DNA from: Flavobacteriaceae bacterium UBA7684
Lineage (GTDB): Bacteria > Bacteroidota > Bacteroidia > Flavobacteriales > Flavobacteriaceae
Direction: 5' to 3'
Assembly (NCBI GenBank): GCA_002482885.1
Contig: DLGW01000020.1
Span: 46,204 to 110,203 of the forward strand
Length of the DNA: 64,000 nt
Of this stretch, positions 1 through 6,832 are shown in pieces. The notes beneath the pieces were generated by a model. The model did not search any database and had not been told where the DNA came from. It worked only from the letters and a program-made list of their open reading frames with translations. Position numbers and translations under genes: made by a program. Each line of letters starts with the position of its first letter. Positions within the stretch are counted from its first letter, which is position 1.

Positions 1-1
1 A

Positions 2-1234
2 TACAAAGAGGCCGAGATTGTTAAACCAGAAATATTTTCTGCCACACTTTCAGCTGAAGATGCACAAGCGTTTGAAAACTGGAAAAGATTAAACACCATT
101 GCTCAAAAACAAGCAGGGTATGTTTCCGTAGGAATTGCTATTAAAAACGGAGATATTCGTACAGATAAAACTCGTTTATTGGTTGACATCATTGAAAAAT
201 ATACAGGAAATGATACCCGTTTAACCGCTAGTCAAAGTATTTTGTTGCGTTTTGTTCCCGAAGAAAACTTAGCAGCATTATACCTAGAATTGAAAAAATT
301 GAACCTAGTTCAGGTTGGATTCCACAGAGTAAACGATATTGTAACTTGTCCGGGTACTGATACTTGTAATTTAGGTATCGCCAGCAGTATGGGATTGGGT
401 GAAAAATTAAAAGAAGTAATTGAAAGTGAATATGCTGAATTAATTGAAGATGAAGATTTGTCTATCAAAATCAGCGGATGTATGAATGCTTGTGGTCAAC
501 ACACCATCGGAAACATTGGTTTTCAAGGGATGACCATCAAATCCGGAAAATTAATTGCACCAGCCTCTCAAGTATTATTAGGAGGAGGAATTTTAGGCAA
601 TGGCCAAGGACGTTTTGCCGATAAATTACTAAAAGTGCCTTCTAAAAGAACACCAGATGTATTGCGTTGGATATTGTCTGATTTTTCTAGCAATAAAAAA
701 CCAAATCAAAACTTTTTAGGTTATTACGACGAAAAAGGAAGTGATTATTTTTATCAAGCCTTAAAACATTATGGTGAAGTAGACAATTTACAACCCGATG
801 ATTTTATTGATTGGGGTAACGAAGCGGCTTATGAAATGGCTATTGGTGTTGGTGAATGTGCTGGGGTAACCATTGATTTAGTAGCCACATTGTTACTAGA
901 AGGAGAAGAAAAAATTGAAAGAGCTGAGGCTAATTTAGCGGAAAATGCTTTTGCGGATGGAATTTACAATGCGTATGCTTCATTTGTACACGCAGCTAAG
1001 GCAATTTTAACCACAACAAAAGCGAAAACTAATTCACATGCTTCGATTATAGAAAGTTTTGATGAATTTTTCCCGACTTTTGCTACAGAATTTGGAAAAA
1101 AATTCTCTGAAGTAGTTTACCAAATCAATCAAAACCAACCTTCAGCAGCATTTGCAGTTACTTATTTAGCACAAGCTAAATCGGTAACTCAATGGATTAA
1201 AGCGTTAAGAGAAAAACAATTACAAGAAGCATAA
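2..1234 (+). CDS. Siroheme sulfite/nitrite reductase, C-terminal part, with helical HEPN-like tail (5' end outside window)
   Basis: The frame is open from the first bases, so the gene begins upstream; about 410 residues are visible. It carries the siroheme/[4Fe-4S] signature: CPGTDTC (Cx5C) followed some 40 residues later by CMNAC (Cx3C), the four cysteines that hold the cluster bridged to siroheme. Enzymes of this family reduce sulfite to sulfide or nitrite to ammonia with six electrons. The last ~165 residues are mostly helical, begin after a YYDEKGSDYFYQAL segment and are not part of the usual reductase fold; similar flavobacterial proteins are described as HEPN-containing. The two genes downstream encode a ferredoxin reductase and a 2Fe-2S ferredoxin, the likely electron supply. 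I infer sulfite as substrate from this arrangement, but nitrite cannot be excluded. Confidence 0.85.
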   Translation, partial: YKEAEIVKPEIFSATLSAEDAQAFENWKRLNTIAQKQAGYVSVGIAIKNGDIRTDKTRLLVDIIEKYTGNDTRLTASQSILLRFVPEENLAALYLELKKLNLVQVGFHRVNDIVTCPGTDTCNLGIASSMGLGEKLKEVIESEYAELIEDEDLSIKISGCMNACGQHTIGNIGFQGMTIKSGKLIAPASQVLLGGGILGNGQGRFADKLLKVPSKRTPDVLRWILSDFSSNKKPNQNFLGYYDEKGSDYFYQALKHYGEVDNLQPDDFIDWGNEAAYEMAIGVGECAGVTIDLVATLLLEGEEKIERAEANLAENAFADGIYNAYASFVHAAKAILTTTKAKTNSHASIIESFDEFFPTFATEFGKKFSEVVYQINQNQPSAAFAVTYLAQAKSVTQWIKALREKQLQEA

Positions 1235-1264
1235 AAATATCATTCATATCTAATAAAAATAAAA

Positions 1265-2302
1265 ATGATAAAAACAGACATCATTATCGTTGGAGCAGGA
1301 CCAGTAGGATTATTTGCCATATTTGAAGCAGGACTAATGAAGTTGCGTTGTCATTTAATCGACGCTTTGCCACAACCAGGAGGTCAACTTTCAGAAATTT
1401 ATCCCAAAAAACCTATCTATGATATCCCTGGTTTTCCATCAGTATTAGCAGGAGATTTAGTAGATAATTTAATGGAGCAAGCGGCACCATTTAATCCTGG
1501 ATTTACTTTAGGAGACCGTGCTGAAAAAATCGAAAAATTAGAAGACGGAACTTTTAAAGTAACTAGCGCTGATGGTGTAGAGCACTTTGCGCCTGTAGTA
1601 ATGATTGCGGGTGGTTTGGGTAGTTTCGAACCTAGAAAACCTTTGATTGACAATTTAGCGGATTACGAAAAACACGGAGTAGAGTACATGATTAAAGATC
1701 CTGAAACATTCCGTGATAAAGATGTAATCATTTCTGGTGGAGGAGATTCAGCATTAGACTGGGCTATCTTTTTAGCAGAAGGCGTTGCTAAATCGGTTAC
1801 ATTGGTACACAGAACAGATATGTTCCGTGCGCACAAAGATTCAGTAGATAAAGCTTATAAATTAAGAGACGCGGGTAAAATCAGTTTCTTAACCAATGCC
1901 GAAGTAACTGGATTAACTGGAAATGGAAGATTAGAAAAAGTTACCATTACAGTTGGTGAAACCGAGCATGTAATTAAAGCTACCGATTATTGGTTGCCTT
2001 TGTTTGGATTGTCTCCTAAATTAGGACCTATCGGAGATTGGGGATTAGAAATCGAAAAAAATGCGATTAAAGTAGACAACTCTTTAGATTATCAAACCAA
2101 TATTCCAGGTATTTTTGCTATTGGAGATGTAAATACTTATCCTGGTAAATTAAAATTGATTTTATGTGGTTTCCATGAAGCTACTTTGGCAGTACAAACA
2201 GCTTATAAAATTGTACATCCAAATAAAAAGTTTACCATGAAATATACTACTGTTCAGGGAGTTCAAGGGTTAGAAAAAGAAGAAACCGCAGCAGCAAAAT
2301 AA
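1265..2302 (+). CDS. Ferredoxin--NADP+ reductase, thioredoxin-reductase-like type
   Basis: A 345-residue flavoprotein with an N-terminal FAD-binding Rossmann motif (GAGPVGLFAIFEAG, residues ~10-23), an NADP-binding GGGDSALDWA motif in the middle, and a C-terminal FAD motif ending in FAIGDVNTYPG. It lacks the CxxC redox pair of true thioredoxin reductases; this places it with the Chlorobium/YumC type of ferredoxin-NADP+ reductase. It would pass electrons from NADPH to the ferredoxin encoded 10 bp downstream and on to the siroheme reductase encoded 30 bp upstream, so the three genes look like one operon. Length and motif order are normal for the family. Confidence 0.88.
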   Translation: MIKTDIIIVGAGPVGLFAIFEAGLMKLRCHLIDALPQPGGQLSEIYPKKPIYDIPGFPSVLAGDLVDNLMEQAAPFNPGFTLGDRAEKIEKLEDGTFKVTSADGVEHFAPVVMIAGGLGSFEPRKPLIDNLADYEKHGVEYMIKDPETFRDKDVIISGGGDSALDWAIFLAEGVAKSVTLVHRTDMFRAHKDSVDKAYKLRDAGKISFLTNAEVTGLTGNGRLEKVTITVGETEHVIKATDYWLPLFGLSPKLGPIGDWGLEIEKNAIKVDNSLDYQTNIPGIFAIGDVNTYPGKLKLILCGFHEATLAVQTAYKIVHPNKKFTMKYTTVQGVQGLEKEETAAAK

Positions 2303-2312
2303 CAGCATCATT

Positions 2313-2633
2313 ATGAGCGATATTAATATTACCATTGTAGACCGAGAAGGAGTTGCTCACGAATTAGTAGCACCTACCGACATGAATATGAATTTAATGG
2401 AAGTTTGTAAAAGTTACGAATTACCCGTTGAAGGAACTTGTGGAGGAATGGCTATGTGTGCCTCATGCCAGGTTTACGTAGAAACTCCAGAACATTTCGG
2501 AGAACGCAATGAAGATGAAGATGCCATGTTGTCGGAGGCTTTTCATGTAAAAAAGAATAGCCGATTGGGCTGTCAAATGCCCATCACTACCGATTTAGAA
2601 GGACTTAAGGTCACTTTAGCTCCTGAAGCATAA
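2313..2633 (+). CDS. 2Fe-2S ferredoxin (adrenodoxin/putidaredoxin type)
   Basis: A 106-residue acidic protein with the vertebrate-type [2Fe-2S] ligand pattern CGGMAMCASC (Cx5Cx2C) at residues ~42-51 and the fourth cysteine in LGCQMP near residue 88. It is the third gene of the reductase operon, 10 bp after the ferredoxin reductase, and is followed at once by a strong terminator. Its likely job is to carry electrons from the flavoprotein to the siroheme reductase. The spacing of the ligands is standard; nothing looks missing. Confidence 0.9.
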   Translation: MSDINITIVDREGVAHELVAPTDMNMNLMEVCKSYELPVEGTCGGMAMCASCQVYVETPEHFGERNEDEDAMLSEAFHVKKNSRLGCQMPITTDLEGLKVTLAPEA

Positions 2634-2640
2634 AACAAAA

Positions 2641-2669
2641 ATCCCGCTCAAATGAGTGGGATTTTTTTT
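2641..2669 (+). terminator. Intrinsic terminator of the reductase-ferredoxin operon
   Basis: ATCCCGCTCA pairs with TGAGTGGGAT (one G-T pair) around a 2-base loop and is followed by a run of eight T. It lies 7 bp after the ferredoxin stop codon. Confidence 0.9.
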
Positions 2670-2688
2670 GCTCAAGAAAAATCCCCTC

Positions 2689-2797
2689 GCGTTACCGGGT
2701 GTAGCGGCATCCTTTTACCTGCGTGCTTCGCTTTTGCAAGCAGGTAAAAGATACAGCGGAACACGGGGCAACAGGCTTTTCGCCTGTTGAAACGCCC
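2689..2797 (+). repeat. Structured intergenic element, family 1, copy a
   Basis: Begins GCGTTACCGGGTGTAGC and ends in AACGCCC, so that the outer ends can pair (GCGTT with AACGC). Inside is an arm AGCGGCATCCTTTT ... AAAAGATACAGCGG closed by a GC-rich hairpin (ACCTGC/GCAGGT), and a second hairpin CAACAGGC/GCCTGTTG next to the 3' end. Six other copies with the same ends but different hairpins occur in this window. Confidence 0.75.
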
Positions 2798-2816
2798 AAA
2801 ATGTTTTTATAGATGG

Positions 2817-2836
2817 TACAAAACTGTAACTTAGCC
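2817..2836. repeat. 20-bp direct repeat, left copy, flanking the RhuM insert
   Basis: TACAAAACTGTAACTTAGCC occurs here and again, perfectly, at 3865-3884. The RhuM remnant and the RhuM-PLD gene lie between. The right copy sits just upstream of polA, so it may include the original polA promoter region. Confidence 0.8.
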
Positions 2837-2863
2837 CGCCAAAAAACTATATGATTTCCAACC

Positions 2864-3022
2864 ATGAAAAACGAAATAATTTTATACCAGTCCAATGAAC
2901 TGCTTGAACGTATTGAGGTAAAAATAGAGGGGGAATTGGAGTCCATTTCAGTTGTCAAGGATTCCTTGACAGTTCAAAAAAAATTGAATGATGAGCGAAA
3001 TAGTTATATATCAAACAAATGA
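2864..3022 (+). pseudogene. Internally deleted RhuM-family remnant (52 codons)
   Basis: A short open frame starts MKNEIILYQSNELLERIEVKIEG, which is a typical RhuM-family N terminus and parallels the start of the next gene (MSEIVIYQTNDKETQVEIQFE). It then jumps to GELESISVVKDSLTVQ, which resembles the GELDEKVVSS region about 50 residues further on in that gene, before running out of frame. The pattern is what an internal deletion of a second RhuM gene would leave. It overlaps the start of the intact gene by about 35 bp. It could still be translated as a small peptide. Confidence 0.6.
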
Positions 3023-3851
3023 TAAGGAAACTCAGGTTGAAATTCAATTTGAGCATGATACATTTTGGCTCACGCAACAGCAGATAGCCAATTTATTTGG
3101 CACACAACGCCCCGCTATTACTAAGCATATAGGAAACATTTTTAATTCAGGTGAGCTTGATGAGAAAGTGGTTAGTTCCATTTTGGAACATACCACTAAG
3201 CACGGTGCTGTTAAAGGAAAAACACAAGATGTTAAAGTAAAGCATTATAATCTTGATGTTGTGCTGTCGGTTGGGTATAGGGTGAATTCTATTCGTGCAA
3301 CACAGTTCCGTATTTGGGCAAATCGAGTATTGAAAGAATATTTGTTAAAAGGCTACGCCATCAACAACCGAATGAATCGAATAGAAGATAAGGTTGATAG
3401 TTTGAGTAATAAAATTAATCAAATTGATTTGCAAATAAACACCCACCTTATACCCACACAAGGAGTTTTCTTTGATGGACAAGTGTTTGATGCGTATGCA
3501 TTGGCGTCTAAAATAATTCGCTCTGCTCAAAAAAGTATAGTATTGATTGATAATTACATTGACGAAACCTCACTTATACATTTAGCTAAGAAAAACGCAG
3601 GAGTAAAAGTATTGTTGTTAACTCCAAACGCTAATAAACAGGTTGCTTTGGATGTTAAAAAAGCCAATGAACAATACGGGGATTTTGAAGTTAAAACTTT
3701 CAGTAAAAGTCATGACCGTTTTTTAATCATAGATGATTCTGAAGTGTATCATTTGGGAGCTTCTTTGAAGGATTTAGGTAAAAAATGGTTCGCATTTTCT
3801 AAATTAAATAAAGATTCTGTAAAGTATATTATCGAGTCCGTTACAAAATAA
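2988..3851 (+). CDS. RhuM-family protein fused to a phospholipase-D-like domain
   Basis: 287 residues. The N-terminal ~120 residues match the RhuM/virulence-protein family: FWLTQQQIANLFGTQRPAITKH is a helix-turn-helix-like DNA-binding segment, and HYNLDVVLSVGYRVNSIRATQFRIWA is the family's best conserved stretch. A coiled-coil-like linker (RIEDKVDSLSNKINQI) follows. The C-terminal ~120 residues look like a single PLD-type domain: FDAYALASKIIRSAQKSIVLIDNYID, then HDRFLIIDDSEVYHLGASLKDLG, where the usual HxK is HDR. RhuM proteins are common in mobile islands; the function is not known. The gene is AT-rich and lies between 20-bp direct repeats. Two ATG codons are adjacent (2988, 2991); either could be the start. 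Confidence 0.75.
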   Translation: MMSEIVIYQTNDKETQVEIQFEHDTFWLTQQQIANLFGTQRPAITKHIGNIFNSGELDEKVVSSILEHTTKHGAVKGKTQDVKVKHYNLDVVLSVGYRVNSIRATQFRIWANRVLKEYLLKGYAINNRMNRIEDKVDSLSNKINQIDLQINTHLIPTQGVFFDGQVFDAYALASKIIRSAQKSIVLIDNYIDETSLIHLAKKNAGVKVLLLTPNANKQVALDVKKANEQYGDFEVKTFSKSHDRFLIIDDSEVYHLGASLKDLGKKWFAFSKLNKDSVKYIIESVTK

Positions 3852-3864
3852 TTCGGGTTACAAA

Positions 3865-3884
3865 TACAAAACTGTAACTTAGCC
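3865..3884. repeat. 20-bp direct repeat, right copy
   Basis: Perfect second copy of the sequence at 2817-2836. It lies 27 bp before the polA start codon. Confidence 0.8.
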
Positions 3885-3911
3885 GTTTCGATATAAAAAC
3901 ACACCAAAAAT

Positions 3912-6767
3912 ATGTCTGCACAAAAACGCCTTTTTTTATTGGATGCTTATGCCTTGATTTTTAGAGGCTACTATGCGTTTATCAAAAATCCGAGAATCAA
4001 CTCTAAAGGAATGGACACTTCGGCGATTATGGGATTTATGAATTCGTTGTTGGATGTCATCCGACGTGAAAAACCCGATCATTTGGCAGTTGCATTTGAT
4101 AAAGGTGGAAGTGATTATCGTTTTGAAATGTACGAAGCTTATAAAGCACATCGTGATGAAACGCCCGAAGCAATAAAAATCGCCGTGCCGTATATACAAG
4201 AATTATTGAGTGCGATGCACATTCCGATTATTGAAAAAGCAGGTTTTGAAGCCGATGATTTAATAGGAACTTTGGCAAAACAAGCCGAAAAAGAAGGTTA
4301 TCAGGTATTTATGGTAACACCAGATAAAGATTTTGCGCAGTTGGTTTCGGAAAATATTTTTATGTACAAACCTGCCCGAATGGGTAACGATATAGAAATT
4401 TGGGGAATTCCCGAAGTATTGGCCAAGTTTGAAATTGAACGCCCAGAACAAGTGATTGACTTTTTGGGTATGATGGGCGATGCTGCCGATAACATTCCGG
4501 GATTACCAGGAGTAGGCGAGGTGACTGCTAAAAAATTATTGAAAGAATTTGGTTCCTTAGAAAATTTATTGGCAAATACCGATCAATTGAAAGGAGCTAT
4601 GAAGGCTAAAATTGAAGCCAATGCCGAGCTGGGGATTTTATCTAAAAAATTAGCCCGAATTTTATTGGATTGCCCAGTGACTTTTGATGCCACTGATTTT
4701 GAATTGTCTAAACCCGATGTTGAAAAAACAGATGCCTTGTTTCAGGAATTGGAATTCCGACAAATGAAAACACAGTTTGATAAATTGTTCCTCTCCCCAG
4801 CCCTCTCCGAAGGAGAGGGAGAAGTGATTGAAAAGTCAACTCCCCAGAAAATAACTCCTAAAAAAACAAACCAAGACCAATTTGATTTATTTGGTTTTTA
4901 CGAGCAGTCAGATGATGCCAATACCCCCTCTCCCTCGGAGAGGGTTGGGGTGAGGAGCCTAGAAACTACTGAACATCATTATCAAGTCGTACAAGGTGAT
5001 TTACCAGTTAGATTATTGTTGCAAAATTTAATGAATCAACCCTCGGTATGTTTTGATACCGAAACCACAGGTATTGATACGCTTCATGCTGAGTTGGTAG
5101 GGATGTCTTTTTCATACAGTAAAGGCAAAGGGTTTTATGTGCCGTTTCCTGAAAATCAACAAGAAGCGCAAATACTTGCTGATAAATTCAAACCATTTTT
5201 TGAAAATGAAAGCATCGAAAAAGTAGGGCAAAATATCAAATATGACTTAAAAATATTGGCTAATTATGGGATTCAAATCAAGGGGAAATTATTTGATACC
5301 ATGATTGCGCATTATTTAATCAATCCAGACATGCGTCATAATATGGATGTTTTATCGGAAACGTATTTAAAATATGCTCCAAAATCCATAGAAACTTTAA
5401 TCGGCAAAAAAGGAAAAGGGCAACAATCTATGCGTGATGTTCCTTTGGAAGATATTAAAGAATACGCTGCCGAAGACGCGGATATTACCTTACAATTAAA
5501 AGAAGTTTTCAGTCCGATTTTAGACAAAGCGGAAACCAAAAAGTTGTTCAACGAAATTGAAATGCCTTTGGTGGAAGTTTTGGCATACATGGAAATGGAA
5601 GGTATTCGATTAGATGTGGATTTTTTAAAATCGATGTCGGGGGAAATGCAAAAAGAAATCTTAGATTTTGAACAAAAAATATACGAAACCGCAGGGGAGA
5701 AATTCAATCTGGCTTCGCCCAAACAATTAGGAGATATTCTTTTTGATAAGCTAAAAATTGGTGGTGCCAAACAAAAGAAAACCAAAACTGGTCAATATGC
5801 CACAGGCGAAGAAGTGTTAAGTTACTTGGCAAACGAGCATCAAATTGTAAAAGATATTCTGGAGTGGCGACAAATGGTGAAATTGCAAAGTACTTACATT
5901 GATGCATTACCTAACCAGGTAGATAAAAAATCAGGAAGAGTACATACCGACTATATGCAAACCGTAGCGGCAACAGGACGTTTGAGTTCGAACAATCCGA
6001 ATTTGCAAAACATACCGATTAGAACCGAACGTGGACGTTTAATCCGAAAAGCATTTATTGCCCGAGATGAAAATTTCACCTTGCTTTCTGCCGATTATTC
6101 TCAAATAGAATTAAGAATTATTGCAGCATTATCGGGTGAAGAAAACATGATTAAAGCCTTTCAAAACCACGAAGATATTCACAGAAGTACGGCTGCAAAA
6201 GTGTTTAATGTGCCTTTGGAAGAAGTGACCAAAGAACAACGTAGCAATGCCAAAACGGTAAATTTTGGAATTATTTACGGAGTTTCTGCTTTTGGTTTGA
6301 GTAATCAAACGTCGTTATCTAGAAAAGAAAGTGCCGACTTGATAGATGCTTATTATAAAACGTATCCGAAACTTAAATCATACATGCAAGAACAAGTTGA
6401 TTTTGCTCGTGAAAACGGATATGTGCAAACGGTTTTAGGGCGCAGAAGGTATTTAAAAGATATTAATTCTGCCAATGCAATCGTTCGTGGTGGTGCCGAA
6501 AGAAATGCTGTCAATGCGCCTATCCAAGGAAGTGCTGCTGACATCATCAAAATTGCCATGATTAACATTCATAAAAAACTCACCACTGAAAATTGGAAAT
6601 CTAAAATGTTACTTCAAGTACACGATGAGTTGGTGTTTGATGTACATAACTCTGAATTGGAATCCATTAAACCGATGATAAAACACGAAATGGAAAACGC
6701 GTTTGTCATGTCTGTTCCATTAGAAGTAGAAATGGGATTAGGGAAAGATTGGTTAGAGGCGCATTAA
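3912..6767 (+). CDS. polA: DNA polymerase I
   Basis: 951 residues with all three domains. The 5' nuclease is at ~1-290 (YEAYKAHRDETPEAI, GFEADDLIGT, GDAADNIPGLPGVGEVTAKKLL). The 3'-5' exonuclease at ~360-540 keeps its acidic residues (DTETTGID, GQNIKYDL, EYAAEDADIT), so proofreading should work, unlike in Taq or Bacillus enzymes. The polymerase follows with motif A (DYSQIELRIIAAL), motif B (RSNAKTVNFGIIYG) and motif C (QVHDEL). It serves in replication gap filling and excision repair. The linker between the nuclease and exonuclease domains (~residues 293-350) is unusual: two CCCTCTCC-type palindromes, in opposite orientation, lie in frame there. Confidence 0.97.
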   Translation: MSAQKRLFLLDAYALIFRGYYAFIKNPRINSKGMDTSAIMGFMNSLLDVIRREKPDHLAVAFDKGGSDYRFEMYEAYKAHRDETPEAIKIAVPYIQELLSAMHIPIIEKAGFEADDLIGTLAKQAEKEGYQVFMVTPDKDFAQLVSENIFMYKPARMGNDIEIWGIPEVLAKFEIERPEQVIDFLGMMGDAADNIPGLPGVGEVTAKKLLKEFGSLENLLANTDQLKGAMKAKIEANAELGILSKKLARILLDCPVTFDATDFELSKPDVEKTDALFQELEFRQMKTQFDKLFLSPALSEGEGEVIEKSTPQKITPKKTNQDQFDLFGFYEQSDDANTPSPSERVGVRSLETTEHHYQVVQGDLPVRLLLQNLMNQPSVCFDTETTGIDTLHAELVGMSFSYSKGKGFYVPFPENQQEAQILADKFKPFFENESIEKVGQNIKYDLKILANYGIQIKGKLFDTMIAHYLINPDMRHNMDVLSETYLKYAPKSIETLIGKKGKGQQSMRDVPLEDIKEYAAEDADITLQLKEVFSPILDKAETKKLFNEIEMPLVEVLAYMEMEGIRLDVDFLKSMSGEMQKEILDFEQKIYETAGEKFNLASPKQLGDILFDKLKIGGAKQKKTKTGQYATGEEVLSYLANEHQIVKDILEWRQMVKLQSTYIDALPNQVDKKSGRVHTDYMQTVAATGRLSSNNPNLQNIPIRTERGRLIRKAFIARDENFTLLSADYSQIELRIIAALSGEENMIKAFQNHEDIHRSTAAKVFNVPLEEVTKEQRSNAKTVNFGIIYGVSAFGLSNQTSLSRKESADLIDAYYKTYPKLKSYMQEQVDFARENGYVQTVLGRRRYLKDINSANAIVRGGAERNAVNAPIQGSAADIIKIAMINIHKKLTTENWKSKMLLQVHDELVFDVHNSELESIKPMIKHEMENAFVMSVPLEVEMGLGKDWLEAH
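4791..4819. repeat. CCCTCTCC palindrome inside polA, copy 1
   Basis: CTCTCCCCAG followed by the hairpin CCCTCTCC-GAA-GGAGAGGG. It is read in frame as part of LSPALSEGEGE in the interdomain linker of DNA polymerase I. It is the reverse complement, with a few changes, of the copy at 4926-4954. Confidence 0.75.
4926..4954. repeat. CCCTCTCC palindrome inside polA, copy 2
   Basis: Hairpin CCCTCTCC-CTC-GGAGAGGG followed by TTGGGGTGAG, read in frame as TPSPSERVGVRS in the same polA linker. This motif is a widespread intergenic palindrome in bacteria, which makes its presence in a coding region notable. Confidence 0.75.
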
Positions 6768-6783
6768 TTATATAGTGTGAATC

Positions 6784-6817
6784 GTCAGAGCTCTATCGAT
6801 AGCGGTAGAGCTCTGAC
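6784..6817. repeat. 12-bp perfect inverted repeat between convergent polA and gcvP
   Basis: GTCAGAGCTCTA and TAGAGCTCTGAC are perfect complements around a 10-base loop. There is no T-run on either side, so it is not a classic terminator, but its position between two convergent genes suggests a role in ending or protecting both transcripts. Confidence 0.6.
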
Positions 6818-6832
6818 AAATTCACAAATTAA

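Noticed and set aside
6784..6817. polA/gcvP inverted repeat as an intrinsic terminator
   Set aside because: The stem is perfect but no T-run follows on either strand.
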